A stretch of DNA of 64,000 nt, from NCBI RefSeq assembly GCF_014642875.1, contig NZ_BMJC01000001.1, positions 1,097,335 through 1,161,334 of the forward strand, given 5' to 3'. The stretch comes from Puia dinghuensis. GTDB taxonomy: Bacteria > Bacteroidota > Bacteroidia > Chitinophagales > Chitinophagaceae. A model generated the notes under the pieces. The model had not been told where the DNA came from, did not search any database, and saw nothing but the letters and a program-made list of their open reading frames with translations. A program made the translations under genes and the position numbers. Numbering within the stretch: position 1 is the stretch's first letter; each line of letters opens with the position of its first letter. Positions 1 to 9,208 of this stretch are shown here, one piece after another.

Positions 1-1
1 C

Positions 2-1120
2 GCCGTAGCCTTAAATCTCGCCTTCCTGGTCAATGCCGCCATCCTCATCCTGGCCGCCACCGTCTTCTTCAAGACAGGCAAGACGGACGTAGCCTCCATA
101 AAAGAGGCCCACCGGCTCCTGCCCATGCTGGGGACCCAATTAGCGCCAAAACTTTTTGCCATTGCCCTTATCGCTTCGGGCCAGAGTTCCACGCTCACCG
201 GTACGCTGGCCGGACAGATCGTTATGGAAGGCTATCTGCAGCTGCGGATAAACCCCTGGGTACGGCGGCTGATGACCCGTCTGCTGGCCATTATCCCGGC
301 AGTGATCGTGATCATCCTGTTCGGCGAAAAAGAAGTGGACGACCTGCTGGTGCTGAGCCAGGTGATCCTGAGCGTGCAGCTGGGATTTGCCGTGATTCCA
401 CTCATCCATTTCGTCAGTGATAAAGCAACGATGGGGGCCTTTACCATCCGGCCCATCATAAAATTGCTGGCCTGGGGCGCTGCCCTCCTGCTGCTCTATC
501 TTAATGTGAAACTGGTGATAGAAGAAGCAGTACCGGTGATGGCTGCGACCGGTCACCCCGGCTGGAAAGTACTCATCACCCTGGGAAGCCTGGGCGCGGC
601 TGCCCTGCTGCTGTACATCGGCCTTCATCCGTGGATCGAAAGACAGGTACGCCATAAAACACTCCAGCTACACCCCCAGCCCGATCACCTCCAGGACTGG
701 ACACTCCCCTCTTTCCGGCATGTCGCCGTAGCCCTGGACTTCAGCGAACACGACGAGAAATTGCTGGCCTATGCCGTCGGCCAGGGTGGAGCTGCAGGCC
801 GATATCTCCTCATCCATGTCGTGGAGAGCGCCTCCACCCATTTGCTCGGCAGGGAGACCGATGATTTCGAGACCCGAAAAGACCAGGAACGACTCGACCG
901 CTATGGCGCCATCTTACAGGAAAAAGGGCTGCAAAGCCATACTGTCCTGGGCTTCCGCCATCGCAGCCGCGAGATAGCCCGCATCATCCGTGAACAACAG
1001 GCAGACATGCTGGTCATCGGCTCCCACGGCCACACGGGATTAAAAGACCTCCTCTACGGAGAGACAGTGAATGCGGTGCGGCACGAGCTGAAGATCCCGG
1101 TGCTGGTTGTGAGCCTTTAG
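2..1120 (+). CDS. Nramp divalent metal transporter fused to a universal stress domain (5' partial)
   Basis: The reading frame is open from the left window edge, so the N-terminal half is missing. The visible part begins with a membrane segment (ALNLAFLVNAAILILAA) and continues with the Nramp motif GQSSTLTGTLAGQIVMEG, which identifies a proton-coupled Mn2+/Fe2+ importer of the inner membrane. Further hydrophobic segments follow to about position 630. From about 714 to the stop there is a soluble universal stress protein domain (VAVALDFSEHDEKLL at its start, GSHGHTGLKDLLYG near its end, the usual nucleotide-binding loop). The fusion suggests nucleotide- or stress-dependent control of metal uptake, which is inference. 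The gene converges on the regulator ending at 1143. Confidence 0.93.
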   Translation, partial: AVALNLAFLVNAAILILAATVFFKTGKTDVASIKEAHRLLPMLGTQLAPKLFAIALIASGQSSTLTGTLAGQIVMEGYLQLRINPWVRRLMTRLLAIIPAVIVIILFGEKEVDDLLVLSQVILSVQLGFAVIPLIHFVSDKATMGAFTIRPIIKLLAWGAALLLLYLNVKLVIEEAVPVMAATGHPGWKVLITLGSLGAAALLLYIGLHPWIERQVRHKTLQLHPQPDHLQDWTLPSFRHVAVALDFSEHDEKLLAYAVGQGGAAGRYLLIHVVESASTHLLGRETDDFETRKDQERLDRYGAILQEKGLQSHTVLGFRHRSREIARIIREQQADMLVIGSHGHTGLKDLLYGETVNAVRHELKIPVLVVSL

Positions 1121-1142
1121 CCCCAACAGCCGCCAGGCGCTG

Positions 1143-1772
1143 CTACTCACGCGACGCCGTTCCCTTCCTGCCCGGCCGCATCAAATGCTTCAACCTGCTG
1201 AAGGTCTCCGGCTTTATGTTCAGGTAGGAGGCAATGTATTTCTGCGGCACCCGCTGCAGCATCTGCGGATGCGAAAGAACATAATCCAAAAAGCGTTCGC
1301 GCGTGTCCTTACGCAACTGGTCGAAAAAGCGGTTGTCTTTCTTGACAAAGAGGTCGGACATCAACAACCGGCCAAGCCGCTCGGCTTTTGGAAAAAGGTC
1401 GTAGGCTTCCTGCAGGTTCTCATAGGAAACAGAAAAGAATACAGTGGGTTCGATGGTCTCGATGACACATGAAGACGCCGTGCGGAAGTGAAAGGAAAGG
1501 TCGGAATGGACGATATGCCCTTCCGAAGCCAGTTGAATAGTAATCTCCCGGTTGCGAACCGGCAGGTATTTTCGCACCAGCCCCCAGGCAACGATATTCA
1601 GATAGCGCTCCACCTCTCCCATGTCGATAACCTTCGTCCGCTTCTCAAACTCCCTGATCTCGATATAGGGCAAAAATTGGTCGAATTCCTGCTTTGACAA
1701 AGCCGTGTAGCGGGAAAGGTAACCATGCAGATACTCAAGGGCAGCCTTATACGACGTCGGGGGCTTGCTCAT
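1143..1772 (-). CDS. Crp/Fnr-family transcriptional regulator
   Basis: The 209-residue protein has a cyclic-nucleotide-binding-like beta-roll in its first ~125 residues and a winged helix at the C-terminus (PQKYIASYLNIKPETFSRLK). It lacks the cysteine cluster of FNR and the full cAMP-binding arginine-serine signature, so its ligand is unknown. Its start codon overlaps the stop of the upstream paralogue in an ATGA arrangement, which implies one mRNA and translational coupling. The two proteins share the same layout and an almost identical recognition helix, so they probably arose by tandem duplication. Confidence 0.9.
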   Translation of the reverse strand: MSKPPTSYKAALEYLHGYLSRYTALSKQEFDQFLPYIEIREFEKRTKVIDMGEVERYLNIVAWGLVRKYLPVRNREITIQLASEGHIVHSDLSFHFRTASSCVIETIEPTVFFSVSYENLQEAYDLFPKAERLGRLLMSDLFVKKDNRFFDQLRKDTRERFLDYVLSHPQMLQRVPQKYIASYLNIKPETFSRLKHLMRPGRKGTASRE

Positions 1773-2371
1773 TTGATTGACATTTTAACGACAGCCGGCC
1801 TTTTTTTTATCTGGTTTTTTAACCGGCTGAACGTCTCCGGTTTCATATTCAGATAGGAAGCCAGGTCCTTCTGCGTTACCCGCTGCAGCAGATCGGGGTA
1901 TCTCTCCACAAACCGGGTGAACCGTTCGCGCGTGTCCAGCCGCATACACTCATACTCCCATTCCTCCTTCTGCATCACAAACTGCGTGGTCATCAGCCGG
2001 CCCACCCGTTCGATCCGGACGCTCTTCCCGTAAATCTCGTCAAGATTGTCGTGGGTAATGGACAACAGGGTGGTCGGTTCCAGCGTCTCTATATAGTAAT
2101 GGGAAGGCATCCCCGAGAGAAAGGACGAACTGCTGCTGATAAGCTCCCCCTCCCGGGCGATATTGGTGATCACTTCCGTCTTACCCCGGTAGAAATACAT
2201 CCGGACCAACCCTGCTACCACAAAATTCATGTAATACTCCACCTCTCCGGCCCGCAGCAACTGTACCCGCCGTTGAAAGGTGCGGACCTCGAGCTTTTCT
2301 GCCAGAAGCGCGAACTCCTCGTTGGTCAACGAAACATACCCCGACACATATCGCCGTACTAATTCCAGCAT
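1769..2371 (-). CDS. Crp/Fnr-family transcriptional regulator (upstream paralogue)
   Basis: This 200-residue regulator has the same architecture as the following gene: an N-terminal beta-roll sensor (residues ~20-120) and a C-terminal winged helix (TQKDLASYLNMKPETFSRLK). Proteins of this type are abundant in Bacteroidota and mostly of unknown ligand. It is the first gene of a two-gene unit whose promoter lies back-to-back with that of icd. The pair could act as homodimers or as a heterodimer; sequence does not decide this. Confidence 0.9.
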   Translation of the reverse strand: MLELVRRYVSGYVSLTNEEFALLAEKLEVRTFQRRVQLLRAGEVEYYMNFVVAGLVRMYFYRGKTEVITNIAREGELISSSSSFLSGMPSHYYIETLEPTTLLSITHDNLDEIYGKSVRIERVGRLMTTQFVMQKEEWEYECMRLDTRERFTRFVERYPDLLQRVTQKDLASYLNMKPETFSRLKNQIKKRPAVVKMSIK

Positions 2372-2398
2372 AGCAGTAGTAACCTGGTTAAATAGCTA

Positions 2399-2428
2399 CA
2401 AACTTACAAAAAAGAGGATTTTGCCCAA
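2399..2428 (-). promoter_or_regulatory. Bacteroidota-type promoter of the Crp/Fnr pair
   Basis: On the minus strand the -7 element TAAGTTTG (2406-2399) matches TAnnTTTG exactly. A TTG at 2428-2426 sits 19 bases upstream, the usual -33 spacing. The start codon at 2371 is 28 bases downstream of the -7 element. Confidence 0.7.
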
Positions 2429-2450
2429 TGGCTCATTTCGTGTAGGTTTG
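2420..2450 (+). promoter_or_regulatory. Bacteroidota-type promoter of icd
   Basis: TTTG at 2420-2423 is followed after 19 bases by TAGGTTTG at 2443-2450, a full match to the primary sigma factor consensus of Bacteroidota. The -33 boxes of this and the opposing promoter (2426-2428) are interleaved, so the two polymerases cannot both be bound at once. Confidence 0.75.
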
Positions 2451-2480
2451 CTATCTTTTTAGCGATAAAATAGCAGAAAT

Positions 2481-3713
2481 ATGCCCAAAAAAATCAAAGT
2501 AGCCAACCCTGTAGTCGAACTGGATGGGGATGAAATGACCCGGATCATCTGGAAATTCATAAAAGACAAACTGATCCTTCCATACCTTGACATCGATATC
2601 AAATATTTTGACCTTGGCGTCGAACACCGCGACCAGACCAACGATCAGGTGACCATCGATGCAGCCAACGCCATCAAACAACACGGCGTCGGCATCAAAT
2701 GCGCAACCATCACCCCCGACGAAGCCCGGGTGAAGGAATTCCACCTGAAGCAAATGTGGAAGAGCCCCAACGGCACCATCCGCAATATTTTGGATGGCAC
2801 GGTATTCCGTGAACCCATCGTCATGAAGAACGTCCCGAGACTGGTCACCAACTGGACAGCCCCCATCATCGTCGGAAGACATGCCTTCGGCGACCAGTAC
2901 AGGGCCACGGATACTGTCATCAAGGGCAAAGGCAAGCTCACCATGACCTTTACCCCCGAAGACGGCAGCGCGCCGCAAACATTTGAAGTTTTCAACTTCA
3001 ACGGCGACGGTGTGGCCCTCTCGATGTACAATACCGACGAGTCCATCAAAGGCTTTGCCCGCAGCTGCTTCAACATGGCGCTCAGCAAGAAATGGCCGCT
3101 CTACCTTTCGACAAAGAACACCATCCTGAAAAAATATGATGGCCGGTTCAAAGATATTTTCGAAGACATCTATCAAAAGGAGTTCAAGCATGCCTTCCAG
3201 GAAGCCGGCATCGTCTATGAACACCGGCTCATCGATGACATGGTAGCCAGCGCGCTGAAATGGAATGGCAATTTCGTCTGGGCCTGTAAGAACTATGACG
3301 GTGACGTCCAGAGCGACTCCGTGGCCCAGGGCTTTGGCTCGCTGGGGCTGATGACCTCCGTGCTGGTCACCCCCGATGGCAAGATCATGGAGGCCGAAGC
3401 CGCCCACGGTACGGTTACCCGCCACTATCGCGACCACCAGGCCGGCAAGCCAACCTCCACCAATCCCATCGCCTCCATCTTCGCCTGGACCCGCGGTCTC
3501 GCCTTCCGGGGCAAACTGGACGGCAACCACGAACTGATCCATTTCGCCGACGCCCTCGAAGCAGTATGTATCGAGACCGTAGAAAGCGGTAAGATGACCA
3601 AAGACCTGGCCATCTGCGTACACGGTAACAAGGTCGAACACGGCAAACACTTCCTCTACACCGAGGAATTCCTCGACGCCATCGACCAGAACCTGCAAAA
3701 CAAATTAAAATAG
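2481..3713 (+). CDS. icd: NADP-dependent isocitrate dehydrogenase (eukaryotic-type)
   Basis: The 410-residue cytosolic enzyme converts isocitrate to 2-oxoglutarate in the TCA cycle and yields NADPH. It matches the homodimeric IDH1/IDH2-like class rather than the E. coli type: the start is [15 protein letters not shown], followed by the substrate-binding [20 protein letters not shown], the catalytic region [10 protein letters not shown] and the cofactor region [12 protein letters not shown]. The length is normal for this class (about 400-415). It is a single gene with its own promoter and a strong terminator. Confidence 0.97.
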   Translation: MPKKIKVANPVVELDGDEMTRIIWKFIKDKLILPYLDIDIKYFDLGVEHRDQTNDQVTIDAANAIKQHGVGIKCATITPDEARVKEFHLKQMWKSPNGTIRNILDGTVFREPIVMKNVPRLVTNWTAPIIVGRHAFGDQYRATDTVIKGKGKLTMTFTPEDGSAPQTFEVFNFNGDGVALSMYNTDESIKGFARSCFNMALSKKWPLYLSTKNTILKKYDGRFKDIFEDIYQKEFKHAFQEAGIVYEHRLIDDMVASALKWNGNFVWACKNYDGDVQSDSVAQGFGSLGLMTSVLVTPDGKIMEAEAAHGTVTRHYRDHQAGKPTSTNPIASIFAWTRGLAFRGKLDGNHELIHFADALEAVCIETVESGKMTKDLAICVHGNKVEHGKHFLYTEEFLDAIDQNLQNKLK

Positions 3714-3737
3714 GCTACCCGCCAATCCGGCGGATCG

Positions 3738-3770
3738 AACCCCTTTGCACCACAGGCAAAGGGGTTTTTT
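3738..3770 (+). terminator. Rho-independent terminator after icd
   Basis: A perfect 11-bp stem, AACCCCTTTGC (3738-3748) with GCAAAGGGGTT (3756-3766), has a 7-base loop and ends in a run of six T (3765-3770). It begins 25 bases after the icd stop codon. Confidence 0.92.
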
Positions 3771-3802
3771 CTATTTCATGCAGCGATACTGCAGTCAATC
3801 CC

Positions 3803-3833
3803 ACTAACATTTTTATTAGTATATAATGTTAGT
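3803..3833. promoter_or_regulatory. 9-bp inverted repeat in the SusC leader region
   Basis: ACTAACATT (3803-3811) and AATGTTAGT (3825-3833) form a perfect inverted repeat with a 13-base AT-rich spacer. It lies about 210 bases upstream of the SusC start in an AT-rich gene-free stretch (3771-4039) that must hold the promoter of the Sus operon. No clear TAnnTTTG box is visible there. The repeat could be an operator or an RNA hairpin; there is no T-run for termination. Confidence 0.4.
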
Positions 3834-4039
3834 AGATTTTGAATTTGATCTCATTCCGGCCTTTACCTTGCTAAAGCTCTACTAAACTACTCGGAATGCT
3901 CCAAACCGTTTATCAGATAGCCCCCCACGGCAGATAATATCAAATAAGGATAATTTCTATTGAATATATAACGTAAATTTTATATGTAACTATTCCCTAT
4001 ATTAGGTCCTCATTATAAACACACCAAAACTACTTAACC

Positions 4040-7000
4040 ATGAGGACACTACTCCTGCTTCTATGCAGCTGTCTGCTGCTTTTTGACCATCTCCAGGCAC
4101 AAAATAGAACCATCACCGGAAAGATCACGGACAACAATGGCAGACCGGTACCGGGCGCCAGCGTGACGATTAAAAGTACCCGTAGAGGCACTAGTTCCGG
4201 ACCAGACGGAGTCTTCAGCATTCCCGTTCCGCCAAACTCAAATACGCTGGTCATCTCCGCCGTCGGCTGGACCTCGAAAGAGGTTGAGATCGGTGACCAG
4301 ACATCCATCACCGTTACCCTCACCGCCAAAGAGAACACCTTGTCGGAAGTGGTCGTGACCTCCCTCGGCATCGCCCGTGACAAGCGCTCGCTCGGCTATG
4401 CTACCCAGCAGTTGAAAGCCGACCAGATCGCCGACAAAGGACAGGTTAACCTCGTCAGCGCCATGGAAGGCAAGGTGGCCGGGGTCAATATCACCGGAGC
4501 CAGCGGGGGAGCCGGTGCTTCCGTCAATATCAATATCCGGGGCATCACCTCCTTTACCCGGAGTAACCAGCCGCTCTTTGTAGTGGATGGGATCCCCATC
4601 AGTAATGATGTAGACCGCACAAATGGCGGCCCCAACGGCACATTGGGCGACCAGCAACCCGCCAACCGGGCACTCGACCTCGATCTGAATAATATCGAGT
4701 CGATCAACATCCTGAAAGGACCGGCCGCCGCCGTTTTATATGGTTCGAGGGCGGCAGCAGGCGCTATCATCATCACGACCAAAAAGGGCGGCGTCAACGG
4801 GAAAAGCGAAATTGTCGCCAGCACCGCCTACAGCCAGCAATATATGGAAGGCCTCCCGCAAGTTCAAAATGCGTACGGCCAGGGCTCTGCCGGCATCTAC
4901 AACCCGGCATCGGGGAACTCGTGGGGTCCAAAATTCGGGTCAACCCCATCCGTGGCCAATGGTCTGCTGGTGAACGGTCAACCCGTACCTTTCAAAGCCT
5001 ATCCCAATAACATCAACGATTTCTTCCAGACGGGGACCATCTCCGACAACAGTCTTATCATCAACGGGGGAGACGCCAAACAAAACTTTACCCTATCAGG
5101 CGGTTATCTGACACAGAACGGTATCCTGCCCAATACTTCCCTCAAAAGGGCAAATGTCAAATTCGCCGGAAATACGATATTCCGAAACAAGATCAAGGTG
5201 GGCGGCGTGGTCAGCTTCTTCAATACCCTGCAGACCGGCATCCTGGATGGTAACGGCGCCAGTTCCCTGGCTGTCGTCGAAGGCCTGGCCCGCAGCATCG
5301 ACCTCACATCCACCAGGGTCCTGGGAACCTATCAAAACCCGGATGGCACCAATAACTGGCCGATTCCGGGTCAGGATAATCCTTATTATGATGCATATAT
5401 GAACCCCTTGAAGAGCAATCTTTATCGCATAATCGGCAACGTGAACCTGGGCTATGATCTCTTTCCCTGGCTAAACATCAACTACCGGCTGGGCATCGAT
5501 GCCTATACCGACCGGCGGAAGCAGATCTTTGCCATCAGCAGCGCCCGTGTTCCCGCCGGGCAGGACCTGGAAAGCGATATCTATCGCAGCGAGCTCAACG
5601 GCGACCTGATCATTACCGCACATAAGAACGACTTCCTCACCAAAGACCTCAACTTCAGCGCGCTTCTCGGCCAGAACATCAACCAGCGCCGCTTCCAGGT
5701 GGTGACGGTAGAGGCGGACGCCCTGGCCTTTTCCGGCTTCTATAATACCAGCGTCGGCAGTAATTTCGCCATCGGCTCGGCCGAGTCCACTACGCTGCAA
5801 CGACTGCTTGGTTATTACGGCCAGCTTTCCTTTGCGTGGAGAGGCTATTTATACCTGGAGGCAACGGCCCGTGCCGATGAATCCTCGACATTGTCCACCA
5901 GTAAGAATACCTTTTTCTACCCTTCTGTGAACGCCGGCTTCGTCTTCACGGATGCCTTCCACATCAACTCCGGCATACTGTCCTACGGCAAGCTGCGGGC
6001 CAATATCTCCAAGGTCGGTACCGATGCGCCTCCCTACCTGCTGGCTAATACGTATCAGAAGAGTACGTACGGTAATAATGTGGCCAACTTTAGCTTCCCC
6101 GATGGCGCTATTGCAGGTTTTACCCTCAACCCAACCATCGCGCCAAATGTGCTTTCGCCGGAATTCGTCACCTCCTACGAGATCGGTACAAATCTGGGCT
6201 TCTGGAACAACCGCGCCACGCTGGACGCTACCTACTATAACACAGTGAGCACAAGCCAGATCTTTTCAGTCGGCATTCCTCCTTCCACCGGATTTACCAC
6301 GAAAACGGTGAACGCGGGTAAAATGACCAATAAGGGCGTGGAACTAACACTCTCGGTAGAGCCTGTTGTCACCCACAACTTCAGGTGGGATATCATCGGC
6401 AATTTCACCAGGAATGTAAACAAGGTAGTCAGCATCTTCCCCGGCATTACCCGTTTCTCCATACCCGGCAGCGCTTTCATCGGATCGATCCCATCCATCC
6501 AGGTAGGACAGCCTTACGGAGTCATCATCGGCGGTCTGATCCCCCGGGACAGCACTACGGGCGCCCGGCTTATCAATCCCGGCACAGGTGTATACGCCAC
6601 GACCATCGCTAACCAGGTGCTCGCCAATCCCAACCCCGATTATATTCTCGGTATCTCGAATACAGTCCGGTACAAGTCCCTCTCCCTTGGGTTTACCTTC
6701 AACTTTATCAAGGGCGGGCAGGTGTTGTCTTTCACGGCAGCTTCTTATAAATCCAGGGGAGCCTGGGTAGAAACCGGAAAGGACCGTGACAAACCCTGGA
6801 CCCTTCCCGGCGAGATCCTTTCGAATGGAAAATATACGCAAAACAATATCCAGATACCGGCTCAGACCTACTGGCAAACCCTGGGTGGTTTGCAAAGCGA
6901 GTTCAACGTCTATGACGCTACCGTGCTCCGGCTCCAGGATGTGACCCTGGGCTACGATCTGCCGGCCAGCATCATCAAAAGCTGGAAGATAAATTATGTA

Positions 7001-7159
7001 CGGATATCCGTTTTTGCCAACAACGTGTTCCATATCGCCCCGAATACTTTCATCGATCCGGAGATCAATACACAGGGCGCAGGCAATATTCGCGGACTCG
7101 ACCTCCAGGGCACGCCCAATGCTCGGACCATAGGAGGCAGTCTAAAGGTTTCTTTCTAA
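4040..7159 (+). CDS. SusC/RagA-family TonB-linked outer-membrane transporter
   Basis: The 1039-residue protein has a signal peptide ending at LQAQ (~21), a carboxypeptidase-regulatory-like domain (residues ~24-85, ITGKITDNNGRPVPGASV), a TonB-dependent plug (~105-225, with ILKGPAAAVLYGSRAAAGAI) and a long beta-barrel ending in an aromatic residue (SLKVSF). SusC proteins import oligomeric nutrients with a SusD lid lipoprotein. The substrate is not readable: no glycosidase, peptidase, or sigma/anti-sigma pair accompanies it. The SusD gene follows after 19 bases. Confidence 0.96.
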   Translation: MRTLLLLLCSCLLLFDHLQAQNRTITGKITDNNGRPVPGASVTIKSTRRGTSSGPDGVFSIPVPPNSNTLVISAVGWTSKEVEIGDQTSITVTLTAKENTLSEVVVTSLGIARDKRSLGYATQQLKADQIADKGQVNLVSAMEGKVAGVNITGASGGAGASVNINIRGITSFTRSNQPLFVVDGIPISNDVDRTNGGPNGTLGDQQPANRALDLDLNNIESINILKGPAAAVLYGSRAAAGAIIITTKKGGVNGKSEIVASTAYSQQYMEGLPQVQNAYGQGSAGIYNPASGNSWGPKFGSTPSVANGLLVNGQPVPFKAYPNNINDFFQTGTISDNSLIINGGDAKQNFTLSGGYLTQNGILPNTSLKRANVKFAGNTIFRNKIKVGGVVSFFNTLQTGILDGNGASSLAVVEGLARSIDLTSTRVLGTYQNPDGTNNWPIPGQDNPYYDAYMNPLKSNLYRIIGNVNLGYDLFPWLNINYRLGIDAYTDRRKQIFAISSARVPAGQDLESDIYRSELNGDLIITAHKNDFLTKDLNFSALLGQNINQRRFQVVTVEADALAFSGFYNTSVGSNFAIGSAESTTLQRLLGYYGQLSFAWRGYLYLEATARADESSTLSTSKNTFFYPSVNAGFVFTDAFHINSGILSYGKLRANISKVGTDAPPYLLANTYQKSTYGNNVANFSFPDGAIAGFTLNPTIAPNVLSPEFVTSYEIGTNLGFWNNRATLDATYYNTVSTSQIFSVGIPPSTGFTTKTVNAGKMTNKGVELTLSVEPVVTHNFRWDIIGNFTRNVNKVVSIFPGITRFSIPGSAFIGSIPSIQVGQPYGVIIGGLIPRDSTTGARLINPGTGVYATTIANQVLANPNPDYILGISNTVRYKSLSLGFTFNFIKGGQVLSFTAASYKSRGAWVETGKDRDKPWTLPGEILSNGKYTQNNIQIPAQTYWQTLGGLQSEFNVYDATVLRLQDVTLGYDLPASIIKSWKINYVRISVFANNVFHIAPNTFIDPEINTQGAGNIRGLDLQGTPNARTIGGSLKVSF

Positions 7160-7178
7160 AATCATTAAAAAATCGCTT

Positions 7179-8642
7179 ATGAAACGAATGCTCATATTGT
7201 TGTTACTGGCTGGAATGGTCTTGGGCTCCTGTAAAAAATACCTGGCCGTCAATACCTCGCCCAACACTCCGACCACAGTGCCCCCATCAGTGTTGTTGCC
7301 TACTACGGAGATCGGTATAGCCTTTGCCAACAGTAATGATCTCGACAGGGCTACCTCCGCCATTATGCAACAGATCGCCGGTGTAGCCAACCAGACACAA
7401 GGTTACGATGTCTACAACTTCAGCGGCGCCTTCGACAACCAATGGAACAGCGAACTCTATGGCGGCAGCGTCAACAATTGCGTTGCTATGATCAATCTGG
7501 ACTCCGCCACCAGCCCGGCCTATTCCGGCATCGCCAAGCTGGAGATGGCCTACGCTTTTTCCATCCTCACCGATATCTGGGGCGATGTGCCTTATTCCCA
7601 GGCTGGTCAGGGCAATAAATACATTTACCCCCGCTTCGACAAGGTGCAGGATATCTACCAGGGCAATCCCAGCCTGGGGATCACCAGTCTTTTCGATCTC
7701 GTAAACAGCGGCCTGGCCGACCTCGCCAAAACGAGTACGCTGAAACCGAAGACGGACGATCTCGTCTATGGCGGCGACCTCACCAAATGGACGCGGGTGG
7801 GGAATACCCTGTTGCTGAAATTCGCCATCATGCTCACCAATGTCAATCCCACGATGGCCAAGAGCGTTATCACCAGCGTGCTCAGCGGTAATAATTACAT
7901 CAACTCCAACTCCCTGGATTTTGAAGTTCCGTTTGGTACGGCTACCGGCAACCAAAACGCCCTCTATAATTTCAACTATATCAACCGGCCCGGAGATCAA
8001 ATGCTCAGTTCGCGTTTCCTGGCGCTGGAACAAAGCCTCAACGATACCCTGCGACTGGCGAAATTCTTCACCAAGCCAAATGGCGTCTTCACCGGGTTTA
8101 ACAATGGTTCCAACGCACCCGCACCGCCGCAGGCCACCCGGTCGCAATACGGCAGCTACCTCATCGCCCCGGTAGCCAACCCTACGCAGTTGGGCGCCGC
8201 ACCCATCCGGCTGCTGACCAATTTCCAGGTGAATTTTATCCTCGCGGAAGCCGCACTGATCCTGGGCACACCCGGTGATCCGAATGCCTATTACCAGGCC
8301 GGCATCCAGGCCAGCATGCAAAAAATAGGAATGGCCCAATCGGATATCAATGCTTATTTCATCGCCAACCCCAACGTTGTCACGCTCACCGGGACCACAC
8401 AGCAAAAGCTGCAACAGATCATCACGCAGAAATATATCGCTTTCACCGGGAATGGCATCGAAGTCTTCGATGATTACCGTCGCACCGGCTACCCCATACT
8501 CGCCTTACCACTCAACCCCGGAGGCGATGACCCAACAGTTATCCCTACCCGCCTGCCTTATACGAATGGCGAGCTCTCCACCAACCCCAATGCACCGAAT
8601 CCGAGGCCGCTGGTGGACGTAAAGCTCTGGTGGGCAAAATAA
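7179..8642 (+). CDS. SusD/RagB-family substrate-binding lipoprotein
   Basis: The 487-residue protein starts with a lipoprotein signal ending in LGSC (Cys18), followed by KKYLAVNTSPNTPT, a typical SusD N-terminus. The body shows the helical, TPR-like pattern of the family (LEMAYAFSILTDIWGDVPYSQA) and the C-terminal signature around IAFTGNGIEVFDDYRRTGYP. It forms the surface lid over the preceding SusC barrel. It belongs to the operon 4040-9179. Confidence 0.95.
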   Translation: MKRMLILLLLAGMVLGSCKKYLAVNTSPNTPTTVPPSVLLPTTEIGIAFANSNDLDRATSAIMQQIAGVANQTQGYDVYNFSGAFDNQWNSELYGGSVNNCVAMINLDSATSPAYSGIAKLEMAYAFSILTDIWGDVPYSQAGQGNKYIYPRFDKVQDIYQGNPSLGITSLFDLVNSGLADLAKTSTLKPKTDDLVYGGDLTKWTRVGNTLLLKFAIMLTNVNPTMAKSVITSVLSGNNYINSNSLDFEVPFGTATGNQNALYNFNYINRPGDQMLSSRFLALEQSLNDTLRLAKFFTKPNGVFTGFNNGSNAPAPPQATRSQYGSYLIAPVANPTQLGAAPIRLLTNFQVNFILAEAALILGTPGDPNAYYQAGIQASMQKIGMAQSDINAYFIANPNVVTLTGTTQQKLQQIITQKYIAFTGNGIEVFDDYRRTGYPILALPLNPGGDDPTVIPTRLPYTNGELSTNPNAPNPRPLVDVKLWWAK

Positions 8643-8669
8643 TTTTTTATCAATGCAAAAAGAGATCAT

Positions 8670-9179
8670 ATGCTCATAAATAATAAACCGGTTTCCCTTC
8701 TCTTCCTCTCGGTCGCCGTGCTTTGCAGCTGTACAAAACAACATGGTTTTGGGCCTGACTACACCGATTATAATCCCGCGCAGACGCCCATCATTGTTAC
8801 CAATGCCGTGGATTACCGCCCCGATCCAACCGTGACCACTTCGCTCAGCGGAGACAGCAGCATCACCATCACGCTGAGCCTGACCGGCAACAGCGGCAGG
8901 AGCCTGAAACAGATCACGGAAGTCATCGGGTCTACCAGCTATGCAGCCATACAAAACCCCAATTCCAAGTTCTATAATGCGGCTCCTATCCCGGCCACCA
9001 ATAATTCGGTGACCTTCCAGACATCGATCAGGGAGTATTTTCAGCACTACCCGGTAAGTGTGGCTAATCCGAAAGCAACAGCCAATGCCGAGCTGACCAA
9101 CCGTTTTTATTTCCAGATAACCCTGGACGATGGCAGCGTCGTGTATCCAACTCCGGTGAGAGTATTGGTCCTGCAATAA
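8670..9179 (+). CDS. Small lipoprotein of the SusCD operon
   Basis: The 169-residue product has a lipoprotein signal with Cys21 (LCSC) and a body rich in Ser/Thr and short beta strands, compatible with one or two immunoglobulin-like folds. I recognise no named family. As the third gene of the operon, 27 bases after SusD, it is probably an outer-membrane surface accessory that helps bind substrate or stabilise the SusCD complex; this is inferred from position only. Confidence 0.8.
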   Translation: MLINNKPVSLLFLSVAVLCSCTKQHGFGPDYTDYNPAQTPIIVTNAVDYRPDPTVTTSLSGDSSITITLSLTGNSGRSLKQITEVIGSTSYAAIQNPNSKFYNAAPIPATNNSVTFQTSIREYFQHYPVSVANPKATANAELTNRFYFQITLDDGSVVYPTPVRVLVLQ

Positions 9180-9183
9180 TTTT

Positions 9184-9207
9184 AAGGGGCGGCCGTGGCC
9201 GCCCCTT
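9184..9207. terminator. Bidirectional terminator between the Sus operon and mobA
   Basis: AAGGGGCGGCC (9184-9194) pairs perfectly with GGCCGCCCCTT (9197-9207) across a 2-base centre. It follows the Sus lipoprotein stop by 4 bases and ends just before the mobA stop codon (9211-9209). AT-rich sequence on both sides supports use in both directions, although true T-runs are short. Confidence 0.7.
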
Positions 9208-9208
9208 A

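Noticed and set aside
2451-3698. 415-residue open frame antisense to icd
   Set aside because: It mirrors a clear, well-conserved icd gene, shows no domain and has composition typical of the complement of a GC-rich gene.
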